Shown: positions 1 through 6,856, counted from the first letter of the stretch. The stretch: DNA of 7,160 bases from CAAGNP01 sp964611185 (GCA_964611185.1 CAZSXE010000057.1:1-7160); one strand, 5' to 3'. The notes: generated by a model from the letters alone, not told the origin. Translations and numbers: made by a program.

Positions 1-19
1 AGTGGAAAAAAGTTGTAAT

Positions 20-1324
20 ATGCTTGATAGAAAGATTAGTAAAAGGCTGATAGAGTGGAAGAATGCACCCAATCACAAAGCTCTGCTTATAAAGGGAGCG
101 CGTCAGGTGGGTAAAACTACTGTTGTACGTAGTTTTGGTAAAACCAATTACAGGAACTATATAGAGATTAATTTTGAGAAGTCACCTCTTACGCGCCAAG
201 CTTTTGCAAGTAATCTTGATTCCAAAACTATTATTTTGAATTTGTCTGCCATGGGATATGGACCGTTTGTGACCGGAGAAACATTAGTTTTCTTTGATGA
301 GATTCAAAGTTGTCCTGAGGCGCGTACAGCGATTAAGTTTTTGGTGGAAGATGGCGAATTTGATTATATAGAATCAGGGTCGTTACTTGGTATTAACTAC
401 AAGGATGTGTCTTCTTATCCTGTCGGATTTGAGGAACAAATCGATATGTACCCATTAGATTTTGAGGAATATCTATGGGCAAGCGGAGTCTCGAAAGAGG
501 TAATTTTAATATTGAAGAATTCATACGAGAATGTTTCGCTTGTTCCTGCTTTTATTCACGAACAGATTATGTCTCATTTCCGTAAGTATTTAATAGTCGG
601 TGGTATGCCCGAGGCTGTTGTTACTTTTCTTTCTAACAGTGATTTTGGCGAAACTTTTAAAGTGCAGAAAGCTCTTTTGGATGGGTATAGAAATGATATT
701 GCTAAATATGCAGGGTCTGAAAAGCATCTCGCTAAAAAAGTGTTTGATTCTATTCCGGAACAGTTATGCAAGAAGGATAAGCGGTTTATTCTTGCAAATT
801 TGGAAAAAGGTGCTTCGAATCGTAAATACGGAGATGCTACTGAATGGCTTGGAGATGCCGGAATCGCATACTTTTCTTTTAATGTAAAAGCTTTCAGTCT
901 TCCGTTTTCATTTTCAGAAAGATGTAATCTATATAAACTTTTTATGCTCGATACCGGTTTACTGAGCAGTATGAGCCTTAGTAATATGCAGTTTCAGGTT
1001 CTAAATGGGGATATTGATATTAACGAGGGTGCGCTTACGGAGAACTTCATTGCTTCAGAACTCATAAAGCGAGGCATCCCATTACATTATTATGACAAAA
1101 AGAGCAAACAGGAATTAGATTTTATCTTTCTTGAAAAGAATAAAATCTCAATTATAGAGGTGAAGTCAGGTAATAGTTATAAATGGCATTCTTCATTGGA
1201 TTCTGCTCTTGATTCTTTCTCTGACGATATAAGCAGGGCAATGGTTTTCAGTAAATTTAATGTCGAGCGTACAAATGATGTGATTTATTATCCCCTTTAT
1301 ATGACAATGTTCTTAAATTATTAG
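20..1324 (+). CDS. AAA_14/DUF4143-family ATPase with nuclease-like C-terminus
   Basis: Predicted cytosolic P-loop ATPase of the widespread AAA_14 plus DUF4143 family, whose cellular role is poorly defined. Numbered from the ATG at 20 (434 residues), the Walker A motif GARQVGKT is at 26-33 and the Walker B motif LVFFDEIQ at 89-96, followed by the family-typical stretch PLDFEEYLWASG. The second half carries the DUF4143 signature GGMPEA near 194. The C-terminal region looks like a PD-(D/E)XK nuclease fold: a helix glutamate in GALTENF (about 341), then ELDFIF with D367, and IIEVKSG with E380 and K382. The frame is open to base 2, where a GTG could also start it, and could extend further upstream. 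The ATG is preferred because MLDRKI is how relatives usually begin. The next gene begins two bases after the stop, suggesting co-transcription. The family assignment is firm; any substrate is unknown. Confidence 0.85.
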   Translation: MLDRKISKRLIEWKNAPNHKALLIKGARQVGKTTVVRSFGKTNYRNYIEINFEKSPLTRQAFASNLDSKTIILNLSAMGYGPFVTGETLVFFDEIQSCPEARTAIKFLVEDGEFDYIESGSLLGINYKDVSSYPVGFEEQIDMYPLDFEEYLWASGVSKEVILILKNSYENVSLVPAFIHEQIMSHFRKYLIVGGMPEAVVTFLSNSDFGETFKVQKALLDGYRNDIAKYAGSEKHLAKKVFDSIPEQLCKKDKRFILANLEKGASNRKYGDATEWLGDAGIAYFSFNVKAFSLPFSFSERCNLYKLFMLDTGLLSSMSLSNMQFQVLNGDIDINEGALTENFIASELIKRGIPLHYYDKKSKQELDFIFLEKNKISIIEVKSGNSYKWHSSLDSALDSFSDDISRAMVFSKFNVERTNDVIYYPLYMTMFLNY

Positions 1325-1326
1325 TT

Positions 1327-1998
1327 ATGAGGTATATTTTCCGCTCTCTCTTTTTTATTCTGCTCTCTTTGATGATTATCATAAGTGTATGGCAGATGGT
1401 GATGGTTGGCACTGATATTGCCGTAGGCGGTTATAAAATTTATTTGTGGTTTGGGGTGGGGATTGTGGCTTATTATGTTTTGAAGATTTTTCCTTTTTTG
1501 AGGAAGAATGCGGAGTGGTTTGAGACTTGGACACACGAGTTGACTCACACTATCGTGGGGCTGCTGTTTTTCCATAAAATTCATTCGTTTTCGGCAGGGG
1601 AGGGGGATGGCCAGATTTCCCATAGTGGCAGGTTTCTTAATAATATTTTCATAACTCTTGCCCCGTATTGTCTGCCTATTTATACTTTTATTTTCTGCAT
1701 CATCAGAATTGCGATTAAAACGGAGTTTATTCCGGTGATTGATGCTCTTATAGGGCTTTCTCTCATATTCCATTTACATTGTTTCAGAACTCAATGCGGA
1801 GGATGGCAGCCCGATATAATGCAGTTCGGGAAGGTGATGTCGTACTTTTTTATCACGGCTTTTCTCCTTTTTAATCTTCTTTTTGTCTTTCAGACAATAA
1901 AATTCGATTTCATCGATGGGATGGTTTCTGTTTTCAAGAATTATTGGAATATCATAAACGATATTATACAAATTATCACTACTAAATTCAACAATTAG
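1327..1998 (+). CDS. Multi-pass membrane protein with HELTH motif (M50-like putative zinc metallopeptidase)
   Basis: Putative integral inner-membrane metallopeptidase of 223 residues; not recognised as a characterised protein. Hydrophobic segments lie at about 8-28, 36-56, 107-131, 136-153 and 172-192. An HExxH zinc motif, HELTH, is at 70-74, beside a further hydrophobic stretch (76-83). Further on, a loop after a membrane segment contains CGGWQPD with D163, which could supply the third zinc ligand as the late Asp does in site-2 protease (M50) enzymes. The segment around APYCLP (112-117) recalls the proline-rich region of that family. The ATG lies two bases after the upstream ATPase stop, so the two are probably one transcript, but no functional link is evident. 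Activity is inferred from the motif and topology only. It might instead be a non-peptidase membrane protein with a chance HExxH, although the motif sits at a membrane segment as expected. Confidence 0.7.
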   Translation: MRYIFRSLFFILLSLMIIISVWQMVMVGTDIAVGGYKIYLWFGVGIVAYYVLKIFPFLRKNAEWFETWTHELTHTIVGLLFFHKIHSFSAGEGDGQISHSGRFLNNIFITLAPYCLPIYTFIFCIIRIAIKTEFIPVIDALIGLSLIFHLHCFRTQCGGWQPDIMQFGKVMSYFFITAFLLFNLLFVFQTIKFDFIDGMVSVFKNYWNIINDIIQIITTKFNN

Positions 1999-2006
1999 AT
2001 ATGATT

Positions 2007-2039
2007 TTTGTTACTATATATATATGTATATTAAATTTT
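2007..2039 (+). promoter_or_regulatory. Candidate Bacteroidetes-type promoter for the superoxide reductase gene
   Basis: TTTG at 2007-2010 could be a -33 element. After a 21-base spacer that includes an alternating TA tract, TAAATTTT at 2032-2039 matches seven of the eight positions counted in the Bacteroidetes -7 consensus TAnnTTTG. It lies in the 48-base gap between the membrane protein stop and the dfx ATG. Transcription would start only a few bases before that ATG, giving a very short leader. In such AT-rich DNA this match could arise by chance. Confidence 0.35.
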
Positions 2040-2046
2040 TAACATT

Positions 2047-2421
2047 ATGGAAATTAAATTTTTTCGTTGCAGACATTGCGGTAATATTATCGCTTATGTT
2101 CTAAGTAGTGGTGTTAAGGTGGTTTGCTGTGGAGAGCCGATGCAGGAGCTTAAGGCTAACACGGTAGATGCTTCGCTGGAAAAGCATATTCCGGTAATTG
2201 TAAAAGAGGGTAACAAGGTGATTGTAAAAGTGGGAAGTGTCGAGCATCCTATGACCCAGGAACACTACATTCAGTGGATCTGCCTTCACACCAAGCAGGG
2301 AAATCAGCGTAAAGAGCTAAAACCGGGGGATAAACCCGAAAGATGCTTTATGCTTTGTGAGGGAGATGAAGTAGAATCGGCTTATGCCTATTGTAACCTT
2401 CATTCTCTCTGGAAAGGATAG
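2047..2421 (+). CDS. dfx: Desulfoferrodoxin (superoxide reductase, two-iron-centre type)
   Basis: Cytosolic non-haem iron enzyme that reduces superoxide to hydrogen peroxide without making oxygen, a detoxification route typical of anaerobes. The 124-residue length is normal. The N-terminal desulforedoxin-like domain has all four rubredoxin-type ligands of centre I: C8 and C11 in CRHCGN, and C27-C28 in CCGEPM. The catalytic centre II is complete: H47 (with neighbouring E45 and K46 in EKHIPV), H67 in VEHPM, H73 in EHYIQW, and C116 and H119 in YCNLHSLW. The spacing agrees with the Desulfovibrio enzyme to within about one residue. Three additional cysteines (C79, C100, C104) lie in the catalytic domain and are not ligands in the known family. 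It appears to be transcribed alone from its own promoter. The electron donor, usually rubredoxin or a similar protein, is not encoded nearby. The identification is essentially certain. Confidence 0.97.
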   Translation: MEIKFFRCRHCGNIIAYVLSSGVKVVCCGEPMQELKANTVDASLEKHIPVIVKEGNKVIVKVGSVEHPMTQEHYIQWICLHTKQGNQRKELKPGDKPERCFMLCEGDEVESAYAYCNLHSLWKG

Positions 2422-2446
2422 TTGATGTTGAATATCCCTTAAAAAT

Positions 2447-2546
2447 NNNNNNNNNNNNNNNNNNNNNNNNNNNNNNNNNNNNNNNNNNNNNNNNNNNNNN
2501 NNNNNNNNNNNNNNNNNNNNNNNNNNNNNNNNNNNNNNNNNNNNNN
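2447..2546. other. Assembly gap (100 N)
   Basis: Exactly 100 consecutive N, the conventional placeholder for a scaffold join of unknown size. The 25 bases before it, after the dfx stop, show no gene or hairpin. The 70 bases after it form the AT-rich upstream region of the beta-galactosidase gene. Linkage of the two sides rests on scaffolding, not on read sequence, and genes may be missing here. Confidence 0.97.
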
Positions 2547-2585
2547 TTTATTTTAACTGTAAATAATTCTTTTATGTATTTTGCT

Positions 2586-2593
2586 TAACTTTG
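2586..2593 (+). promoter_or_regulatory. Candidate -7 promoter element of the beta-galactosidase gene
   Basis: TAACTTTG is an exact match to the Bacteroidetes -7 consensus TAnnTTTG and lies 23 bases before the ATG at 2617. It would give a leader of roughly 15-20 bases, usual for this phylum. No good TTTG/TTG -33 element is seen 19-21 bases upstream, where the sequence is only AT-rich, so the call rests on the -7 element and its position. The upstream region is cut short by the N gap, so operators further away would be missed. Confidence 0.45.
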
Positions 2594-2616
2594 AATTCTT
2601 ATAAAACACTTTTGTA

Positions 2617-5600
2617 ATGATACATTTTCTATTTAATCTTCTTTTTACGATCTCATCTCTTATACAGAATCCCTATATCAATCAAGTAAACAGAGAGCAA
2701 ATGACTGCCTATTTTGTCCCTTATAGGACCGAGCAAGGGGCTATAAATAAGGATATTAACTATCTTATGACTTTTTCACTTAATGGAGAGTGGAGGTTCC
2801 ATTATTCTCCGAATCAGGAGACTAAAATTGAAAATTTTTATCAAATTGATTACAATTCAGGGGGATGGAATCTGATAACTGTTCCAGGAAGCTGGGAGCT
2901 GCAGGGCTACGATGCTCCGATTTATACCGACACACGCTATCCATTTCCACCCAACCCCCCTTATGTTCCTGATGACTATAATCCTGTCGGACAATATATA
3001 ACCTCGTTTGAAGTTCCTGAAAAATTAAGAAACGGAGGGAAAAACGACCTCTTTCTTGAGTTTGGGGGTGTGGAATCTGCTTTCTGCTGCTATCTTAATG
3101 GTCAGTTTGTAGGATATAGCGAAGACAGCAGGCTTTCAGCTACATTTAATGTGGGTAAATACATCAAAAAGGGGAAAAATATATTGGCAGTGGAGGTCTA
3201 TCGTTATAGCGACGGCTCGTATCTTGAAGCTCAGGATTATTGGAGATACAGCGGCATCGAAAGAGATGTGAATCTGATTTCACGACCTAAAAAACGAGTT
3301 AAAGATTTTGAAATAAATGCCTCATTGATAAATGATTATAAAGAGGGAGCTTTCAGCATAAATATTAAAACTTATGCAGATGTTTCTGTAAAGATTCTCG
3401 ATGGAAAAAAGGAGCTTTTTTCAGCCTCTCATAATATGAAACAGGCGGATGACACCCTTTTTACTGCATCCACAATACTAAAATCTGTCAGACCATGGAG
3501 TGCCGAGGCTCCGAATTGTTATACCCTTGTGATTTCTACCCTCGACAGAGGAGGGGTAAGAGAGAGCTTTACTCAAATTTTCGGTTTCAGAAATGTAGAG
3601 ATGAGAAACGGCAAGATGCTCATTAACGGTAAAGCTGTGAAATTAAAAGGTGTTAACCGTCACGAACACAATATGATAACAGGAAGGACCATCACCACAG
3701 AGAGTATGATTGAGGATATTCGACTGATGAAGCAATATAACATCAATGCAGTCAGATGCAGCCATTATCCGAACTATCCACAGTGGTACGAGTTATGTAC
3801 GAAATACGGCCTTTATGTCGTCGATGAGGCGAATATCGAGAGCCACGGTATGAGCTATCATCCTGTCGGGTCCCTTGCCGACTGGGATGGGTGGGAGGTA
3901 CCCTTTCAGGAGAGAATGGAGAGGATGGTGGAGCGGGATAAGAATCAGACTTCCATCATTACCTGGAGTTTGGGTAATGAGAGTGAATATGGTCGTCATT
4001 TCGAGATGCTCTATCATTGGACTAAGAAACGAGATTCTTCTCGTCCTGTCCAATATGAAGGTGGTGGAGAAAAAGGGCTTTCTGACATCTATTGTCCGAT
4101 GTATGCACGCCCCTGGAGGCTTATGCAGTGGGTAAATCAGCGACCTTCCCGTCCTCTGATTTTATGTGAATACGCTCACGCAATGGGAAACAGCGTGGGA
4201 AATCTCAGCGGTTATTGGGATCTTATTTACAAGTACGATAATCTGCAAGGTGGATTTATATGGGACTGGGTTAACCAGACTTTCGCAGGTGAAGACGCCT
4301 CCGGCAATAAGATTTGGCGGTATGGTGGTGATATGGGCTTTGTGGGTGTAGTGAATGATTCGAGTTTTTGTGCCAACGGCCTTGTGTCTGCCGACAGAAC
4401 CCCTAATCCTCACATCTACGAGGTGAAAAAAGTGTATCAGAACATTGCTTTCAGCGCAATTCCCTTTTCTCCCAATTCTATCACCATTACCAATAGAAAT
4501 TACTTCGTTTCCACTAAAGATTACACATTTGAATATGAGCTGCAGCTCAATGGATTGGCTCTCTGCGGTGGCACACTTGATGTCCCCGAAATAGCCCCTT
4601 CTTCATTTGAAGAGGTGGAATTTGCCCTTCCCCAAAAGAAAATACTCTCTGATGCAGCGAGCCGAATTGCCGCAGGCGGAGAGATTCCCGAATTGTTCTT
4701 GAACATCAGAGCTTACGCCAATAAAGACATCGGGCTGATTCCTAAGGGGTGGGAGGTGGCGAGTGAGCAGATACCTGTCCATTTAAGTGAAAAATATTTT
4801 GTACAAGCTCCGAAAGATGCCCCATATAAGTTAACTGTCTCATTTTCAGCGGAAAAAGGTATTTTGTCCCAGATTGCCGTTAACGGCAAAGAATTGCTCT
4901 TGAGCGGCATACTTCCTAATTTTTGGAGACCTTCCAACGAGAATGACCTGGCCAATGGAATGGTGGACAGATGTGCTATTTACAAACACGCCGAGGATAG
5001 GCTCGAAGTGGAGAAAATTATCAAGAATGGAGTGGTGATGCAGAATGACTTTACTGCCGAAATAGGGGATAGCGTACAAATCGTTCTGAAGATGCCTGAG
5101 GATGAATTTAAAGTGGAAATGAGGTATAATATTTTATGCAATGGGGATATAGCTGTTACCGAGGTTTTTGTCCCTTCATTGACAGCTCTCCTTCCCGAGT
5201 TGCCGAGGTTCGGATTGAGGTTTACCCTTAAAGGGGAATATGATAATATACAATGGTTTGGGCGTGGCCCGTGGGAAAGCTATTGGGATAGAAAGAGTTC
5301 TGCGGATGTGGGTGTGTATCAGGGAAGTGTATGGGAGCAGTATTATCCTTATGTAAGGGCTCAGGAAACGGGTAACAAGACAGATGTCAGGTGGATAAAA
5401 TTTACCGATAAAGATGGACGAGGCATTGAAGTAATATCAAATTTCAGAGATGGATACATGGGGGCGGGTGCATATAATTTCGATATGTACGAATTATGTT
5501 ATGATAAATCCAAGGGTGGTAAAAAGCACGGCGGAAGTATCACTAAGCAAGATATGGTATGGGTCAACATCGATTACCTTCAGATGGGTATAGCCGGCGA

Positions 5601-5694
5601 TAACACCTGGGGCGCCCAGACCCACACAGAATACACTATTTCACCGGAAAGGATTCTGATGAAAGTGGTGTTGAGGATGAATCCCAATGAATAA
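2617..5694 (+). CDS. lacZ: GH2 beta-galactosidase (LacZ type), probably exported
   Basis: Retaining beta-galactosidase of glycoside hydrolase family 2 that releases terminal beta-galactose from lactose or galactose-containing glycans. The 1025 residues match E. coli LacZ in length and domain order: sugar-binding jelly roll about 45-215, Ig-like domain about 217-325, TIM barrel about 327-600, a second Ig-like domain, and the small-chain beta-sandwich about 735-1020. Key residues are present: D207 in LEAQDYW, H349-E350-H351 in NRHEH, H383 in CSHYPN, Mg-site E408 and H410 in NIESHGM, acid/base E455 in LGNES, nucleophile E518 in LCEYAHAMGNS, and W998 near the C-terminus (E. coli W999). The N-terminus MIHFLFNLLFTISSL is hydrophobic and precedes the start of the homologous region, suggesting a signal peptide, although it lacks a Lys/Arg n-region. 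An in-frame stop just upstream at 2602 supports this start. No sus-like transporter or sulfatase is visible beside it, so the natural glycan is unknown. Confidence 0.96.
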   Translation: MIHFLFNLLFTISSLIQNPYINQVNREQMTAYFVPYRTEQGAINKDINYLMTFSLNGEWRFHYSPNQETKIENFYQIDYNSGGWNLITVPGSWELQGYDAPIYTDTRYPFPPNPPYVPDDYNPVGQYITSFEVPEKLRNGGKNDLFLEFGGVESAFCCYLNGQFVGYSEDSRLSATFNVGKYIKKGKNILAVEVYRYSDGSYLEAQDYWRYSGIERDVNLISRPKKRVKDFEINASLINDYKEGAFSINIKTYADVSVKILDGKKELFSASHNMKQADDTLFTASTILKSVRPWSAEAPNCYTLVISTLDRGGVRESFTQIFGFRNVEMRNGKMLINGKAVKLKGVNRHEHNMITGRTITTESMIEDIRLMKQYNINAVRCSHYPNYPQWYELCTKYGLYVVDEANIESHGMSYHPVGSLADWDGWEVPFQERMERMVERDKNQTSIITWSLGNESEYGRHFEMLYHWTKKRDSSRPVQYEGGGEKGLSDIYCPMYARPWRLMQWVNQRPSRPLILCEYAHAMGNSVGNLSGYWDLIYKYDNLQGGFIWDWVNQTFAGEDASGNKIWRYGGDMGFVGVVNDSSFCANGLVSADRTPNPHIYEVKKVYQNIAFSAIPFSPNSITITNRNYFVSTKDYTFEYELQLNGLALCGGTLDVPEIAPSSFEEVEFALPQKKILSDAASRIAAGGEIPELFLNIRAYANKDIGLIPKGWEVASEQIPVHLSEKYFVQAPKDAPYKLTVSFSAEKGILSQIAVNGKELLLSGILPNFWRPSNENDLANGMVDRCAIYKHAEDRLEVEKIIKNGVVMQNDFTAEIGDSVQIVLKMPEDEFKVEMRYNILCNGDIAVTEVFVPSLTALLPELPRFGLRFTLKGEYDNIQWFGRGPWESYWDRKSSADVGVYQGSVWEQYYPYVRAQETGNKTDVRWIKFTDKDGRGIEVISNFRDGYMGAGAYNFDMYELCYDKSKGGKKHGGSITKQDMVWVNIDYLQMGIAGDNTWGAQTHTEYTISPERILMKVVLRMNPNE

Positions 5695-5702
5695 ATAATG
5701 AT

Positions 5703-6557
5703 TTAATAGCGGGATTTAACAATAGTTCTTATTTTTTCCAATGAATGGTGAAACTGCATTTTACCTTGATGCCATTGCACGAAACCAAATGGGAGCTGTA
5801 TAGTAGATCCACCATTTGTATGCCCGGGTTCAATCATTAGTTCTGCATTTATTGTAGATGCCTTTTTAATATCATCTATCTTGTAGATGTCATCTGTGTT
5901 GTCGTTATCTTCCGACAGTAGATTGATGTACCAAATATAATCTGCCCATTCACAATTTTCCGATGCTAATCCTCGTGAAAAGCATAAGTCAGCTATATTG
6001 CCGATATTTTCTTTAAACCAATTGAGAAGTGATTTTGCTTTATTTGGATCGTACTTTTCAAGAGTTTCCCAAGTCAAACGATTCTTCCTCTTTTGATAAT
6101 TGATTAAGGATTGAGACTGACCATAAGTAGCCTTAGGCTCCTCTAATATCTCTCTTGTCTTGGGACTGCCATAAAAATACAGGTATAATGTATCTTTAAT
6201 ATCTTCATTAATAAAAGTATTAAATTGTCTCTCGTACCCATCAATAAATCTGTTTACAGATATTAAGAATACCTGCCCACCCCAGCTTTTTTTAATTGAA
6301 AGACAGGTTGTTGAATTATCTGTATGATTCAGTGTTAAATCCGTTTTAGATTTTGTGCTTCCGCCCAAAATACAATTAGTATTCTGTTCATGAAGACCGC
6401 TTATTACGACATCTTTAATTTGAGGAATGTTTAATCTCTCAGAAAAATGACGGCAGTAATCATCTTTGTTAAATAGCAGTTTTACTTTATCTTCGTTTCT
6501 ATGTCCCGATAATTTGGCATATTGCCACCCGGAAGCTCTATCTCTTTTTGTTTCCAT
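5703..6557 (-). CDS. Putative type II restriction endonuclease (PD-(D/E)XK-like, unusual S-x-K)
   Basis: Probable DNA-cutting partner of the divergent cytosine methyltransferase; the protein itself is not recognised as a named enzyme. Numbered from the ATG at 6557-6555 (284 residues), features compatible with a PD-(D/E)XK fold are a glutamate in AKLSGHRNE (E22), an aspartate in SKTDLTL (D73) and, on the following predicted strand, CLSIKKS with S87 and K89 where most families have E/D-x-K. GGQVFLISVNRF follows. The C-terminal third is rich in aromatic residues and probably contributes to specificity or dimerisation. The frame also extends to a TTG at 6611, which would overlap the HTH gene by 44 bases. 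The ATG is preferred because it begins 10 bases after the HTH stop and is a standard start codon. It follows the HTH gene in a likely operon and ends 8 bases from the convergent beta-galactosidase gene. The function rests mainly on context. Confidence 0.68.
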   Translation of the reverse strand: METKRDRASGWQYAKLSGHRNEDKVKLLFNKDDYCRHFSERLNIPQIKDVVISGLHEQNTNCILGGSTKSKTDLTLNHTDNSTTCLSIKKSWGGQVFLISVNRFIDGYERQFNTFINEDIKDTLYLYFYGSPKTREILEEPKATYGQSQSLINYQKRKNRLTWETLEKYDPNKAKSLLNWFKENIGNIADLCFSRGLASENCEWADYIWYINLLSEDNDNTDDIYKIDDIKKASTINAELMIEPGHTNGGSTIQLPFGFVQWHQGKMQFHHSLEKIRTIVKSRY

Positions 6558-6567
6558 AGTTGTTAAA

Positions 6568-6789
6568 TTATTCAAAAAAGTATGACAACTCTTTTTTATA
6601 TCTTTTTGCAAGAATATTCAACATTATTGCTGAAATGTTAATTTCGGCATTTTCAAGTTTAGATAAGTGACTCTGAGAAATAATACCTTCTTTTTCTAAA
6701 TCAACCTGCTTAATATGCAAATCGGTTCGCACCTGATATAATTTAGATGCCAGCTTAAGTTTTTCTTTTTGTAGTTCTTTCTTTTCCAT
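6568..6789 (-). CDS. XRE-family HTH regulator, probable R-M controller protein
   Basis: Small DNA-binding protein of 73 residues, the size of R-M controller (C) proteins, which are mostly about 70-100 residues. After a charged helix (1-24) comes a helix-turn-helix: IKQVDLEKEG (26-35) as the first helix region and SQSHLSKLENA (38-48) as the recognition helix, followed by INISAIMLNILAKRY and a terminal ELSYFF, all in the pattern of Cro/CI-type XRE domains. It has no other domain. It is the first gene of a two-gene unit with the putative endonuclease, 10 bases before that gene's ATG, and is divergent from the methyltransferase. An inverted repeat in the 78-base promoter region is the obvious binding site. 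By analogy with C proteins it would bind as a dimer, regulating itself and the endonuclease and possibly repressing the methyltransferase. Its effects are inferred; the fold is clear. Confidence 0.85.
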   Translation of the reverse strand: MEKKELQKEKLKLASKLYQVRTDLHIKQVDLEKEGIISQSHLSKLENAEINISAIMLNILAKRYKKELSYFFE

Positions 6790-6793
6790 TTTT

Positions 6794-6801
6794 CAAATTT
6801 A
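6794..6801 (-). promoter_or_regulatory. Candidate -7 element for the HTH/endonuclease operon
   Basis: Read on the - strand this is TAAATTTG, an exact match to TAnnTTTG, ending only four bases before the HTH ATG at 6789. Transcription would then begin at or beside the start codon, giving a leaderless or nearly leaderless mRNA, as known for several controller-protein genes. No clear -33 TTG is present 19-21 bases upstream. That absence would fit a promoter needing activation by a protein bound at the palindrome (6815-6835), or a wrong assignment. Confidence 0.35.
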
Positions 6802-6814
6802 ATAAGGTTAAATT

Positions 6815-6835
6815 AATATTCCATATTGGAATATT
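6815..6835. promoter_or_regulatory. Perfect inverted repeat, candidate controller-protein operator
   Basis: AATATTCCA at 6815-6823 and TGGAATATT at 6827-6835 are exact reverse complements, with a three-base spacer TAT. The symmetry does not extend beyond nine bases. It lies between the divergent HTH and methyltransferase genes, 25 bases upstream of the HTH start and 32 bases upstream of the methyltransferase start. Its size and symmetry suit a dimeric XRE-type protein. Its right arm contains the proposed -33 TTG of the methyltransferase promoter, so a bound protein would block it. Confidence 0.65.
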
Positions 6836-6856
6836 TGTTAAACATTTATACATTTG
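6826..6856 (+). promoter_or_regulatory. Candidate methyltransferase promoter
   Basis: TTG at 6826-6828 as the -33 element, a 20-base spacer, then TACATTTG at 6849-6856, an exact match to the Bacteroidetes -7 consensus TAnnTTTG. The spacing is right for this phylum. Transcription would start near 6861-6863, leaving only a few bases before the ATG at 6868. The -33 element lies in the right arm of the inverted repeat. The -7 element also overlaps a short imperfect-centre repeat (ATACA, TT, TGTAT; 6848-6859). Confidence 0.5.

Noticed and set aside
1321..1773. A 150-codon open frame on the - strand opposite the membrane protein gene
   Set aside because: It lies entirely over a + strand gene with clear membrane segments and an HExxH motif. 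Its own product is low-complexity and polar with no recognisable domain, so it is a shadow frame.
2014..2030. Alternating TA tract upstream of the superoxide reductase gene as a phase-variable repeat
   Set aside because: The tract is short and interrupted by a G, and falls in a promoter spacer; ordinary AT-rich DNA explains it.
3793..5079. Several short open frames on both strands inside the beta-galactosidase gene
   Set aside because: The beta-galactosidase frame is intact and conserved throughout this stretch; the other frames have no domain-like sequence.
5688..5725. A bidirectional terminator between the convergent beta-galactosidase and endonuclease genes
   Set aside because: No stable GC-containing hairpin followed by a T run can be found in the 8-base gap or just around it.
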